DNA of 64,000 bases from Nemorincola caseinilytica (GTDB lineage Bacteria > Bacteroidota > Bacteroidia > Chitinophagales > Chitinophagaceae), in NCBI RefSeq assembly GCF_039540515.1, contig NZ_BAABFA010000024.1, positions 310,001-374,000 on the forward strand. The letters run 5' to 3'. The notes beneath the pieces are model-generated. The model was not told the origin of the DNA, ran no database searches, and worked only from the letters and a program-made list of their open reading frames with translations. The translations under genes were made by a program, and so were the position numbers. Positions 36,277-44,848 of this stretch are shown one piece after another; the stretch's first letter is position 1; each line of letters begins with the position of its first letter.

Positions 36277-36280
36277 AGCG

Positions 36281-36353
<73 letters not shown>

Positions 36354-36377
36354 TTGTGTTAAGAACTTTTGAGGTTG

Positions 36378-36385
36378 CAAAGATA
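36378..36385 (-). promoter_or_regulatory. -7 promoter box (TATCTTTG) of tRNA-Gly
   Basis: TATCTTTG on the minus strand lies 24 nt before the tRNA-Gly 5' end. Confidence 0.55.
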
Positions 36386-36489
36386 AGGGCCGATGTTGAA
36401 TAAACAAGGCCTTTTACGAAAAAAATTTATCGTCATATACCATGCCTTTTTGCATGCCGAAAATAGGCAGCACATGAATGTGATACAAG

Positions 36490-36497
36490 TATCTTTG
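36490..36497 (+). promoter_or_regulatory. -7 promoter box (TATCTTTG) of ccmB
   Basis: TATCTTTG ends 6 nt before the ATG at 36504 and 21 nt before the ATG at 36519, so the upstream in-frame Met codons are unlikely starts. Confidence 0.55.
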
Positions 36498-36503
36498 CCG
36501 GCT

Positions 36504-37157
36504 ATGGGCTCGGCATTCATGGCACTGTTACGCAAAGACCTGATAATGGAATGGCGTCAAAAGCATACGCTTTTTGGCGTGCTGGTATATGTGGGCGCTA
36601 TCGTGTTCGTGGTGTATATGATGAACGGCCAGCCCGATGCCAAAGTGTGGAACGCGCTCTTCTGGACGTCGCAGCTTTTTGTGGCGGTCAACTCTATGGC
36701 CAAGAGTTTTTTGCAGGAGCATCCGCATCGTTTCCGTTATTACTATACCATAGCCCGGCCGGTCACCTTCCTGCTGGCGAAGCTGGCATACAGCACGCTG
36801 CTGATGATAATGATGACACTGGTGAGCCTGCTGCTGTATGCGCTGATGCTGGGCTGGCCTCCGGTGCAGGGTGGGTTGTTCATACTGATATCGGTGACAG
36901 GCAGCCTGAGCCTGGCCGTGGTGTTCACTTTTCTGTCAGCCATAGCTGCGCGTACGCAGCAGAACTCATCGCTGATGGCCATACTGGGCTTTCCGCTGGT
37001 AACGCCACTGCTGATGATACTGAGCAAGCTGGCCTCTGCAGCGTTGCAGCCCGTATATATACCCGGCTGGTGGAGCCTGACCGGCATACTGCTGCTGCTG
37101 GATGTACTGATAGTAGCGCTGGGAGTAGTGCTTTTCCCCTTCCTGTGGCAGGAATGA
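36504..37157 (+). CDS. ccmB: heme exporter protein CcmB
   Basis: This 217-residue inner-membrane protein matches CcmB, the membrane half of the CcmAB ABC transporter of cytochrome c system I. The N-terminal ALLRKDLIMEWRQKHTLFGVLVY segment and six hydrophobic segments with the LAKLAYSTLLMIMMTLVSLLLY and NSSLMAILGFPLVTPLLMIL regions fit the family. A second ATG at 36519 is equally possible. No ccmA, ccmC or other maturation gene is adjacent, so it stands alone here. Confidence 0.85.
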   Translation: MGSAFMALLRKDLIMEWRQKHTLFGVLVYVGAIVFVVYMMNGQPDAKVWNALFWTSQLFVAVNSMAKSFLQEHPHRFRYYYTIARPVTFLLAKLAYSTLLMIMMTLVSLLLYALMLGWPPVQGGLFILISVTGSLSLAVVFTFLSAIAARTQQNSSLMAILGFPLVTPLLMILSKLASAALQPVYIPGWWSLTGILLLLDVLIVALGVVLFPFLWQE

Positions 37158-37254
37158 TGCCGGTCGGTTGTTAAAAATATGGTACATATGCCCCTGGTTG
37201 CACTGCGAATGCATGGCATTGTCTATATTTACATCTATAAATAACGTACTGATC

Positions 37255-37575
37255 ATGAAAAAGACCATATTCTACACCCTTACTGCGGCTTTTGTAGCGG
37301 GTGCAATGAGTGTATCGGCACAGAGCGGTGCCCCGGTTCAGAACCTGGCCACTACTGCCCGCCAGCAATCCACTGCGGCCACATCGCCCAGAACAGCAGC
37401 TACCACTACCGATAAGAAGGCCGTAGCTGCTGCATCGCAGGCAGATACGAAGCAGTCCACAAAGTCGAAGAAAGTGAGTGCCACACCTGCCAAAACAGCA
37501 AATGCCGACCAGGCCACAAAAGCTGTAAAGGTAGAGCAGGGCGCAGTAGCGCCCGCACCCGCCACAGGCAGGTAA
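37255..37575 (+). CDS. small secreted Ala/Thr/Lys-rich protein
   Basis: This 106-residue protein has a signal peptide (MKKTIFYTLTAAFVAGAMSVSAQ). The mature part has low complexity and is rich in Ala, Thr and Lys (TTARQQSTAATSPRTAATTT, KKVSATPAKTANADQATKAV). It has no globular domain and is likely disordered in the periplasm or on the surface. Function unknown. It is closed by a very strong terminator. Confidence 0.7.
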   Translation: MKKTIFYTLTAAFVAGAMSVSAQSGAPVQNLATTARQQSTAATSPRTAATTTDKKAVAAASQADTKQSTKSKKVSATPAKTANADQATKAVKVEQGAVAPAPATGR

Positions 37576-37593
37576 TGATCTGAAACTCTTTTG

Positions 37594-37636
37594 ATACAGA
37601 TGGGCATGTTCTTAGAACATGCCCATCTGTATTTTT
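37594..37636 (+). terminator. strong intrinsic terminator
   Basis: A perfect 18-bp stem (37594-37611 with 37615-37632) closes a 3-nt TTA loop and is followed by T residues. Confidence 0.92.
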
Positions 37637-37688
37637 ATTCCCCCCTACAGGGGTAAAGGAGCGGACCGGCTGATACGAGTTTATAAAG

Positions 37689-37696
37689 TATCTTTG
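37689..37696 (+). promoter_or_regulatory. -7 promoter box (TATCTTTG) of the TonB-receptor locus
   Basis: TATCTTTG overlaps an upstream GTG codon and lies 23 nt before the TTG at 37720, which it favours as the start. Confidence 0.55.
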
Positions 37697-37719
37697 TGCG
37701 GCTATCGAAGCCGCATTAC

Positions 37720-38049
37720 TTGAGAAAGCCTTTCGTACGCATATCGGGCATATTGCTGTTCTTTGTCTTCCTGGTGGGCATCATGCCCAAGGAATACATA
37801 CATCATGCCTTCTTCGATCATGAAGATGGCGTACACCCCCTTTATAAAAAAGGCGAGGTGGTGATAACCGAGAAGCACGAGCACTGTTCTTTCCTTAGCT
37901 TCGAATTCGCTCCATTTGTTACCACAGAGCAGCCGCGCATCTTATTTGCTGTGGCAGCCGTATATAGCGGCTATTTAGCGCCATTATATACCTATCATTA
38001 TACGTCTCCGTACAGTATCATTGCCACACGAGGTCCTCCCGTGGCATAG
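37720..38049 (+). CDS. small His-rich membrane-anchored protein upstream of TonB receptor (TTG start)
   Basis: This 109-residue protein has an N-terminal anchor or signal segment (ISGILLFFVFLVGIM) and a second hydrophobic stretch (ILFAVAAVYSGYLA). Between them lies a His-rich segment with HHAFFDHEDGVH and EKHEHCSF, which could bind Zn, Cu or Ni. I do not know a named family with certainty; small His/Cys proteins of this size precede metal-type TonB receptors in other Bacteroidota. TTG at 37720 is chosen because the -7 box lies just upstream. The TonB receptor begins 62 nt after its stop. Confidence 0.65.
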   Translation: MRKPFVRISGILLFFVFLVGIMPKEYIHHAFFDHEDGVHPLYKKGEVVITEKHEHCSFLSFEFAPFVTTEQPRILFAVAAVYSGYLAPLYTYHYTSPYSIIATRGPPVA

Positions 38050-38111
38050 TTTTTTTCTTTCTCTTTTCGCTCACTTCCATATAGCTGCAGGTCTTTGCGA
38101 CCAGTAGCTAT

Positions 38112-40502
38112 ATGCACATGCAGGATATAGGTATCGCCCCATGCCTGTTATTCATTCATCTATACAAACCCACTATTATCGTGGCACATATCATATTGGC
38201 CATGGCCATGTTCATCATGTTCGTCGGTGATGCACAAAGGTGTACTGCACAGTCGTGCAACTTTCGCATATCGGGCGTGGTGACGGATGACCAGAGGCAT
38301 CCTCTTATAGGAGCCATCATTCGGCTGGAGACCGACTCTGCAAAAGGCGATGTGACAGATACCGGCGGCCGGTTCTCTATACACAGGGTATGCCCCGGCC
38401 ATACGCTGCTCACCTGCCGGGCCGATGGCTTCAGTACAGGTGTAGCGCACATGCACATCACGGGTAACAGCACCATCCGTTTCTCCCTCAATGCCGATAA
38501 GAACCAACTGGCAGAGGTGGTAGTGAACGGTGTGCGCCTGCAGGATATACATTCGCTGTCGCAGGTAGAGCTAAGGGGGCTGGAACGTTTCCAGGCCAGT
38601 GGCAAAACGCTGGGCGATGCCATAAAAGCGCTGCCCGGTCTAAATGCCATACAGACAGGCCCCACGATATCGAAACCGATGATACATGGCCTGCACAGCA
38701 GCCGTGTGCTGATACTGAACAATGGTATACGCCAGGAAGGACAGCAATGGGGATCGGAACATGCGCCGGAGATAGACCCCTTTGTGGCCAACCGTATATC
38801 GGTGGTGAAGGGTGCGGCCAGTGTACGCTATGGCGCCGATGCTATAGGTGGCGTAGTGCTGCTGGAGCCCGACCCGCTGCCTGTGGCAAAGGGTATGAGT
38901 GGTAATGTATACCTGATAGGGCAGAGCAATGGCCGTATGGGTACGGCATCAGCCACGGTGCAGGGGCGCACAGGCGAGCATGGTATAGCATGGCGTGTAC
39001 AAGGTACTGCCAAGCAGGGTGGCAACTTCAGTACGCCGCACTACTACCTGAAGAACACTGCCATGCGTGAGCAGAACTTCTCGGCACAGGCGGGCTACAA
39101 GTATAAAGGGCTGGATGTGGCGGCATATTACAGTATGTACCACACACGCAATGGCATATTCGAGGGCTCGCATGCGGGCAATATCACCGACCTGTATGCT
39201 GCCATAGCGCGCGAAAGGCCTGTGACAGCTTCGGTATTCTCTTATGATATAGCCCGCAGTTACCAGGACATAAGGCACGAACTGGCCAAGGTGGGCGCAA
39301 CTTATCATTTTGCCAACGAGGGCAAGCTGGAAATGAACGCCGCCCGCCAGGACGATATACGCCAGGAGTATGATGTGAGCCTGCCATATACCAAAGACCC
39401 CACATTGCTGAGCAAGCCGCAGGTGAGCTTTCAGCTCATGACCCATAGCGCCGAACTGGTATATACCACACCTTCGCGGAATGGCCTCTCGGGAAATATG
39501 GGCATGGCAGGCAATACGCAGGGCAATGTGTTCAAGGGTATACGCTACCTGGTGCCCAATTTCCGTACATACAGTGGTGGGGTGTTCGCTATAGAGCGGT
39601 ACAATACCGGCAAGCTGACCTTTGAGGCCGGTGCGCGGTACGACCATCGCTGGCAGCGGGTATACCAGCGCAATGCCAGTACACTGCAGACCTACCATAC
39701 CACGCTTACCTTCAGCAATCCCACGGGTACGGTAGGCGCCATATACCGGGCTACCGACAAGCTGTCGTTCACTGCCAATGCAGGTACGGCATGGCGTGCC
39801 CCGTCGGTGAACGAGCTGTATATACATGGTGTACACTTCAGCGATGCCAGCTACCAGGACGGAGATTCTACACTGAAGGCCGAACGCTCGCTGAATACAG
39901 GTATCACTGTGGCATACAACAGCAAGAAGCTGCGTGCTACCGCCGATGTGTACCGTAACCATATAGGCAACTATATATACGAGACACCGCAGCTGCAGCC
40001 GGTAACATTGTTGAGCGGTACGTTCCCCGCATTTCGCTTTACACAGGACAATGTGACCATAAGCGGTGTAGATGCATCTCTGCAGTACGACTTTGCCAGG
40101 CATTTTACCCTGCAGTCGAGGGCTACTATAGTGAGGGGGTATAATAATACCGCCGATGCATGGCTGATATACATGCCCGCCGACAGGTATGAGAACGGTA
40201 TCGTATTCAACCTGCATGAGCTACGATTCATGGAGGAGCCTTACATATCTGTAGAGAATGTGAGTACGCTGCGGCAGACGCGTGTACCACAGGGACTGGA
40301 TTATGCAGCGCCGCCGGCAGGTTATAGCATCTTCAATGCGAGTGCGGGTTTCACTACCCACATCAGGAAAAAGAAAATGATGGTGGACGTGACCGTGGCC
40401 AATATGACCAATACGCGCTATAGGGATTACCTGGACAAGTTCAGGTACTATGCCGATAATATCGGTATCAATTTTATAGTAAAGACCAGATTCTCATTCT
40501 AA
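38112..40502 (+). CDS. TonB-dependent outer-membrane receptor, metal-type
   Basis: This is a 796-residue receptor. After a signal segment (about 24-46) there is a carboxypeptidase-like regulatory domain (ISGVVTDDQRHPLIGAIIRL, about 53-130). The plug domain follows, with GLHSSRVLILNNGIRQEGQQWG, HAPEIDPFVANRISVVKGAAS and VRYGADAIGGVVLLEPDPLP, then a barrel ending in the aromatic IVKTRFSF. The plug region, including the WGSEHAPEID segment, resembles ZnuD-like metal receptors more than siderophore or SusC types. The N-terminus is uncertain because several Met codons are in frame. Flanking His-rich and lipoprotein genes support a metal-uptake locus. Confidence 0.85.
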   Translation: MHMQDIGIAPCLLFIHLYKPTIIVAHIILAMAMFIMFVGDAQRCTAQSCNFRISGVVTDDQRHPLIGAIIRLETDSAKGDVTDTGGRFSIHRVCPGHTLLTCRADGFSTGVAHMHITGNSTIRFSLNADKNQLAEVVVNGVRLQDIHSLSQVELRGLERFQASGKTLGDAIKALPGLNAIQTGPTISKPMIHGLHSSRVLILNNGIRQEGQQWGSEHAPEIDPFVANRISVVKGAASVRYGADAIGGVVLLEPDPLPVAKGMSGNVYLIGQSNGRMGTASATVQGRTGEHGIAWRVQGTAKQGGNFSTPHYYLKNTAMREQNFSAQAGYKYKGLDVAAYYSMYHTRNGIFEGSHAGNITDLYAAIARERPVTASVFSYDIARSYQDIRHELAKVGATYHFANEGKLEMNAARQDDIRQEYDVSLPYTKDPTLLSKPQVSFQLMTHSAELVYTTPSRNGLSGNMGMAGNTQGNVFKGIRYLVPNFRTYSGGVFAIERYNTGKLTFEAGARYDHRWQRVYQRNASTLQTYHTTLTFSNPTGTVGAIYRATDKLSFTANAGTAWRAPSVNELYIHGVHFSDASYQDGDSTLKAERSLNTGITVAYNSKKLRATADVYRNHIGNYIYETPQLQPVTLLSGTFPAFRFTQDNVTISGVDASLQYDFARHFTLQSRATIVRGYNNTADAWLIYMPADRYENGIVFNLHELRFMEEPYISVENVSTLRQTRVPQGLDYAAPPAGYSIFNASAGFTTHIRKKKMMVDVTVANMTNTRYRDYLDKFRYYADNIGINFIVKTRFSF

Positions 40503-40529
40503 CAACAGTCAAAAAAAACATTCAGAAAC

Positions 40530-41096
40530 ATGAAAAAATATATAGCAATAGTAACAGCAGCATTACTTGTATCTACAATATGGACATCTTGCCGTAAACC
40601 CGAGGAGGACGTGGATATACCGGACCCTGACAACGAGGTGATAACCACTGTGAGGCTGGAGGCGGTGAACGCTGCCGATACCACCGATAAGGTGACCGCC
40701 GAGTGGCGCGACCTGACACCCAATGATGGTAACCCCGACCTTTCTAAGGCGAATATGACACTGAAGAAAGATGCAGTGTACAATGTATCGCTGACCTTCC
40801 TGGATGAGACCAAAACACCGGCGGGAGATATAACAGAGGAGGTGCGCGACCGTGCCAATTATCACCTGGTATGCTATGCCCCTGCCACAGGCCTGAACCT
40901 GGGTGTGGTGCGTACCGATAAGGACAACAATACCCCGCAGATGGAGCTGGGGCTGCAAAGCAAGTTCACCACGGGAGCGGTCAGTACGGGCAATCTGCAG
41001 GTGGCCCTGCACCACCAGCCCAGCGGCAAGAACGGCACCGACTGCAGTATAGGCAGTACCGATGCCGAGGTGAATTTTGCCATTACGGTGCAGTAG
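40530..41096 (+). CDS. lipoprotein, tandem paralogue A, next to TonB receptor
   Basis: This is a 188-residue predicted lipoprotein (signal MKKYIAIVTAALLVSTIWTSC, lipobox TSC near residue 21). The mature part has DNEVITTVRLEAVNA, TAEWRDLTPNDGNPDLSKA, LKKDAVYNVSLTFLDETKTP, ITEEVRDRANYHLVCY and DKDNNTPQMELGL. The pattern (NEVITTV, W/FRDL, Y-N-V-S/T-L-DE, ITEEI, YHLVCY) recalls a group of Bacteroidota lipoproteins encoded beside TonB receptors, probably a surface or periplasmic partner. It starts 28 nt after the receptor stop and is closed by a terminator at 41121. Confidence 0.75.
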   Translation: MKKYIAIVTAALLVSTIWTSCRKPEEDVDIPDPDNEVITTVRLEAVNAADTTDKVTAEWRDLTPNDGNPDLSKANMTLKKDAVYNVSLTFLDETKTPAGDITEEVRDRANYHLVCYAPATGLNLGVVRTDKDNNTPQMELGLQSKFTTGAVSTGNLQVALHHQPSGKNGTDCSIGSTDAEVNFAITVQ

Positions 41097-41120
41097 TTGG
41101 CCCCCCATTTTTATCATATA

Positions 41121-41154
41121 GCCACCGGGTGTTCAGCAGCCCGGTGGCTTTTTT
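41121..41154 (+). terminator. terminator between the two paralogous lipoprotein genes
   Basis: A 9-bp GC-rich stem (GCCACCGGG/CCCGGTGGC) closes an 11-nt loop and is followed by TTTTTT. Confidence 0.85.
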
Positions 41155-41192
41155 GTTGGAAGATCGTTTAACTTGGCGGCCACTTTAGCTGT

Positions 41193-41750
41193 ATGAAGCA
41201 TTTGAAACTTATACCTTTTTTTATATTGCTGGCGCTGGCCGCATGCCGCAGGGACAAGGATGACAGCCCACGGCAAGACCCCGATAATGAGGTAGTGACC
41301 ACTGTGCAACTGAGGGCCGTGAATGTGGCCGATACCACCGATGTAGTAACTGCCGAGTGGCGCGACCTGACCCCCAATACCGGCGACCCGGACCTGACCA
41401 AGGCATACCTGGTACTGCGCAGGAATGCTGTATATGATGTATCGGCTACGATACTGGACGAGACACATGTGCCTATAAAGGATGTGGGCTACCAGATATG
41501 GCAGCGCGCCGATTACCACCTGGTATGCTACGCTCGCGCGGCGGGGCTGGACCTGACCATAGTGCGTACCGACCATGACAACCATAACCCGAAGATGGAG
41601 CTGGGGCTGTTGACGAAGTGGACGACCGGGGCGGCCAGCAATGGCAACCTGCGCATATCTGTACGGCACCAGGCAGGGGTGAAGAATGGTACCGACTGCG
41701 GCCTGGGGTCGAATGACGCGGAGGTGAATTTTTCTGTGAGGGTGGAATAG
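41193..41750 (+). CDS. lipoprotein, tandem paralogue B
   Basis: This 185-residue lipoprotein (lipobox AAC near residue 18) is a tandem duplicate of the preceding gene. Shared blocks include DNEVxTTVxLxAVN, ADTTDxVTAEWRDLTPN, YHLVCYA, VRTDxDN, MELGL, KNGTDC and DAEVNF. It differs where paralogue A has ITEEVRDRAN (here VGYQIWQRAD), so the two may bind different ligands. The terminator between them implies its own promoter, for which TTAACTTGGCGG near 41167 is a weak candidate. It converges with the redoxin gene (8-nt gap). Confidence 0.75.
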   Translation: MKHLKLIPFFILLALAACRRDKDDSPRQDPDNEVVTTVQLRAVNVADTTDVVTAEWRDLTPNTGDPDLTKAYLVLRRNAVYDVSATILDETHVPIKDVGYQIWQRADYHLVCYARAAGLDLTIVRTDHDNHNPKMELGLLTKWTTGAASNGNLRISVRHQAGVKNGTDCGLGSNDAEVNFSVRVE

Positions 41751-41758
41751 TGAGCGGG

Positions 41759-42244
41759 TCAGCGGCTGGCCATTTCGCGTAGTTTCCTGAGTATGGCCAC
41801 ATCGGTGAGGTAGCCGGTGTGGGTGTAGGCTATGCGGCCTTTTTTATCTACAATAACTATATAGGGTAGGGCAGAGGCGCCAAGCGCGTGCTTGAGGGCG
41901 GAGCCGGGATCGGTGTAGCAGGGGAAGGTCCAGCCACGGGCCTGTATGTAGGGTAGTAGCTGGTGTTCGAGGCCTTCCTGGTCGGTGGCGATGGCTATGT
42001 GGTGGAAGTCCATAAGGCGCTGCCATGTGGGGAGGTTGCGGGCTATGGTCTGCTCTTGCCGCTTGCCATGGGCACACCATGTACCCCAGAAACATACCAG
42101 CGTGACACGGCCGCGCGGGCATGCATTGGCAAAGGAGACCTTTTGTCCGGTGCGCACATCGGTGAGGGTGGCAGCGGGTAGTGACCGCGCTTGCATGTGT
42201 AGTGCCGCTACCAACATTGCGAGTATGAGCAGGAGGTGCCTCAT
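41759..42244 (-). CDS. TlpA-like exported redoxin with a degenerate active site
   Basis: This is a 161-residue exported protein (signal MRHLLLILAMLVAALHMQA) with the thioredoxin/AhpC-TSA-like fold: TLVCFWGTWCAHGKRQEQT, ATDQEGLEHQLLPYIQ, HALGASALPYIVIVDKKGRI (cis-Pro SALP). The usual WCxPC motif is WCAHG, so the second Cys is missing and it cannot make the standard intramolecular disulfide. It may act as a one-Cys reductase, a thiol-binding partner or a non-redox chaperone. It is convergent with the paralogous lipoprotein genes. Confidence 0.78.
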   Translation of the reverse strand: MRHLLLILAMLVAALHMQARSLPAATLTDVRTGQKVSFANACPRGRVTLVCFWGTWCAHGKRQEQTIARNLPTWQRLMDFHHIAIATDQEGLEHQLLPYIQARGWTFPCYTDPGSALKHALGASALPYIVIVDKKGRIAYTHTGYLTDVAILRKLREMASR

Positions 42245-42294
42245 GTGCTACATTTCGGCTAAATGTAAAAAGTTGTTTATGAATGGGGTGTTAA

Positions 42295-42323
42295 AACCCT
42301 CCCGACCTCCCCTAAAGGGAGGA
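42295..42323. repeat. GC-rich hairpin repeat, copy 2
   Basis: This reads AAACCCTCCCGACCTCCCC, TAAA, GGGAGG; the CCTCCC/GGGAGG core is at 42306-42322. It lies between the redoxin gene and the MBOAT promoter. Confidence 0.65.
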
Positions 42324-42399
42324 AATAAAATACTCTCCTTCCCGCTCTCTTTTATTGGGCTATGCACTTTATGGTCATCCGTTATTACTTTTACTGCCA

Positions 42400-42407
42400 T
42401 AATTTTG
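42400..42407 (+). promoter_or_regulatory. -7 promoter box (TAATTTTG) of the MBOAT gene
   Basis: TAATTTTG lies 37 nt before the GTG start at 42445. Confidence 0.5.
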
Positions 42408-42444
42408 GCCATTGCCCCGGGTCATGGCCTAAACCTTAACTATA

Positions 42445-43884
42445 GTGCTGTTCAATTCATTTGAATTTTTATTATTCCTTCCGGTAGTATTCATACTATA
42501 CTGGTTCGTATTCAATAAGAAGCTGCTGTGGCAGAATGCGCTGGTGCTGGTGGCCAGCTACTTCTTCTACGGCTGGTGGAGCTGGCAGTTCATGGGCCTG
42601 CTCATGCTCAGTACCCTGCTCGACTATGTGTATGGATTCTCCGTTGCCTCGCCCGACCGTAAGAGGGCGCGCTTCTTCCTTACCCTTAGCATTATCAATA
42701 ACCTGGGCATACTGGGTATCTTCAAATATTACAATTTCTTTGCCCTGCAGTTCCAGCAGGGTTTTGGGCTGCTGGGCATCCATATCGATCCCGTACTGCT
42801 CAACGTGGCCCTGCCTGTGGGTATATCGTTCTATACATTCCATGGCATGTCCTATGTGTTCGATATATACCGTGGTCACCAGAAGCCCATCCGCAGCTTT
42901 GTAGATTATGCGGTGTTCGTCAGCTTCTTCCCACTGCTGGTGGCAGGCCCTATAGAGCGGGCCAATCACCTGCTGCCCCAGGTACAGCGGCCCCGCTACT
43001 TCAATTTTACACGGGCCATGCAGGGCTGCAGGCTCATATTGTGGGGCATGTTCAAAAAGGTGGTGATAGCCGATAGCCTCTCAGGCACGGTAGATATGAT
43101 ATTCACCAACTATCACGAGCTCAATGCCTTCTCCCTCATAATGGGTGCCATTGCTTTCTCCTTCCAGATCTATGGCGACTTCAGCGGCTATTCCGATATA
43201 GCGCTGGGTACGGCCAAGCTGTTCGGGTTCGAGCTGCTGTCCAATTTCAAGTTCCCCTATTTCTCGCGCGATGTGGCCGAATTCTGGCGGCGCTGGCATA
43301 TATCCCTTTCCTCATGGTTCCGCGACTACCTGTATATACCTCTCGGCGGTTCCAAACATGGCAAGTACAAGGCCATCCGCAATACCTTCATCATTTTCCT
43401 CGTCAGTGGTTTCTGGCATGGCGCCAGCTGGAATTTCATAGCATGGGGCGCACTGCATGCCTGTGGTTTCCTGCCCCTGCTGCTGCTGAACAGGAACCGA
43501 AAGCATGTATCGGACGTGGTGGCACAAGACAGCGCATTACCCAGCCTCAAGGAGTTCTGGCAAATGCTCACCACCTTCATTTTCGTCACCATTGCGTGGA
43601 TATTCTTCCGGGCCGATACTATCTCGCAAGCCGCCGGGTATATCAAAAGGATAGTTGTCAATTCCATGCAGCAGCCCTCGCAGTTCCTGCATGCGCCAAT
43701 GGGTAAGGGCGCTCTTGTGTATATAGTGCCCATGCTGCTGATGGACTGGACCCTGAGGCGCAACGAGCGTATACTGGCCGCACCGCGCAACAAGCTAGTT
43801 CGTTACATCATCTACTATATCCTTTTCGCACTCATATTGCTGAACCTGGGTAAAGAGAACTCATTCATTTATTTCCAATTCTGA
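42445..43884 (+). CDS. MBOAT-family membrane O-acyltransferase (GTG start)
   Basis: This 479-residue protein belongs to the MBOAT family, in the DltB/AlgI branch, which moves acyl groups across the membrane to surface sugars or polymers. It has about ten to eleven membrane segments and the catalytic His region SGFWHGASWNFIAWGALHA, with the second conserved stretch RDVAEFWRRWHISLSSWFRDYLYIPLGG. The first residues (LFNSFEFLLFLPVVFILYW) are typical, and the GTG at 42445 gives exactly this start. The partner gene starts 4 nt later. The polymer that is acylated is unknown. Confidence 0.9.
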   Translation: MLFNSFEFLLFLPVVFILYWFVFNKKLLWQNALVLVASYFFYGWWSWQFMGLLMLSTLLDYVYGFSVASPDRKRARFFLTLSIINNLGILGIFKYYNFFALQFQQGFGLLGIHIDPVLLNVALPVGISFYTFHGMSYVFDIYRGHQKPIRSFVDYAVFVSFFPLLVAGPIERANHLLPQVQRPRYFNFTRAMQGCRLILWGMFKKVVIADSLSGTVDMIFTNYHELNAFSLIMGAIAFSFQIYGDFSGYSDIALGTAKLFGFELLSNFKFPYFSRDVAEFWRRWHISLSSWFRDYLYIPLGGSKHGKYKAIRNTFIIFLVSGFWHGASWNFIAWGALHACGFLPLLLLNRNRKHVSDVVAQDSALPSLKEFWQMLTTFIFVTIAWIFFRADTISQAAGYIKRIVVNSMQQPSQFLHAPMGKGALVYIVPMLLMDWTLRRNERILAAPRNKLVRYIIYYILFALILLNLGKENSFIYFQF

Positions 43885-43887
43885 CCC

Positions 43888-44841
43888 ATGCGCTCTTTTA
43901 TCAGAAAGATACTCCTTTTCATGCTACCGGTGGTGCTAATACTGCTGGGGTGCGAATGGGCATTGCGGCAGATACCCAATTCATATTCTATAAAGTACCG
44001 CTACCTGCAGCGCAATAGCGATAAGCTGAGCAACCTGGTACTGGGCAGCTCGCATACTTACTTCGGTATCGATCCGCAGTATTTCAGTGCTCCTACCTTC
44101 AATGCGGCCGAGGTATCGCAATCTGTAGATATAGACCTGAAGATATTAAAGATGTTCAGCTACAAAGAGCTGCGTTTTGTGATACTGCCTGTCTCTTATT
44201 CCAGCCTGTTCTCCAAGATAGAGGGTGGCGCAGAGGCCTGGCGACTTGATAACTATGCCATGTATTTCCCTGTAGAGAAAGGTGCGTTCATATCCTTCAA
44301 AACAGAGCTGTTCAAAGACAGGCTGGTGAACAGCCTGGAAAAGCTACGCTACTATGTAAAGAAGGACAGCGCTGCGATGGAATGCTCTCCCCTGGGCTGG
44401 GGTATTGACCACACCGATCCTGCACATGTGGATACTGCCATGCTAAGGACCACCGCAATAGAGGCCGCTAAAAGGCATACCAGCATTGCTACCGAAGCCG
44501 ACCTAAGGACCAGCCTGCTAGCAGAGAATACCGCTACGCTGGAGGGGATAATAAAATATTGTGCAGGCAAAGGTATAAGGATCATAATGGTGTCTATCCC
44601 CGTTACCGATATGTACTATTCCCACCTCAACTCCATTCAGCTACAGACCACTATGACCACCTTGCAGGCGATCGATAAGAGGTACGATAACTGCCATTAC
44701 ATAGACCTCTCCCAAAGCGACCGCTACGGCTATAGCGATTTCAAGGATGGAGACCACCTGTCCCGCAGGGGCGCGAGGAAGCTATCTATCTATCTGGATA
44801 GTACTATACAGAGTATGAGCGCTATGGGGCAGACCCACTAG
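43888..44841 (+). CDS. SGNH/DltD-like partner of the MBOAT protein
   Basis: This is a 317-residue protein with an N-terminal membrane anchor (ILLFMLPVVLILLGCEWAL) and an extracytoplasmic SGNH-type fold: block I LVLGSSHTYFGID (Ser nucleophile candidate near residue 54), and block V DGDHLSRRGARKLS with the Asp and His. Such proteins pair with MBOAT acyltransferases (AlgJ/X, DltD, WssI) and finish acyl transfer to the target. It starts 4 nt after the MBOAT stop, a clear two-gene operon. Confidence 0.82.
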   Translation: MRSFIRKILLFMLPVVLILLGCEWALRQIPNSYSIKYRYLQRNSDKLSNLVLGSSHTYFGIDPQYFSAPTFNAAEVSQSVDIDLKILKMFSYKELRFVILPVSYSSLFSKIEGGAEAWRLDNYAMYFPVEKGAFISFKTELFKDRLVNSLEKLRYYVKKDSAAMECSPLGWGIDHTDPAHVDTAMLRTTAIEAAKRHTSIATEADLRTSLLAENTATLEGIIKYCAGKGIRIIMVSIPVTDMYYSHLNSIQLQTTMTTLQAIDKRYDNCHYIDLSQSDRYGYSDFKDGDHLSRRGARKLSIYLDSTIQSMSAMGQTH

Positions 44842-44848
44842 GCTTCTC

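Noticed and set aside
38949..40217. 422-codon open frame on the minus strand inside the TonB receptor gene
   Set aside because: It is antisense to a well-supported receptor, has no recognisable domain, and low stop density there follows from the codon use of the real gene. The same holds for 7957-9117, 32354-33577 and 2966-3643.
43081..43299. Short antisense frames within the MBOAT gene and similar 60-100 codon frames elsewhere
   Set aside because: No promoter box, signal peptide or family motif; they lie wholly within supported genes.
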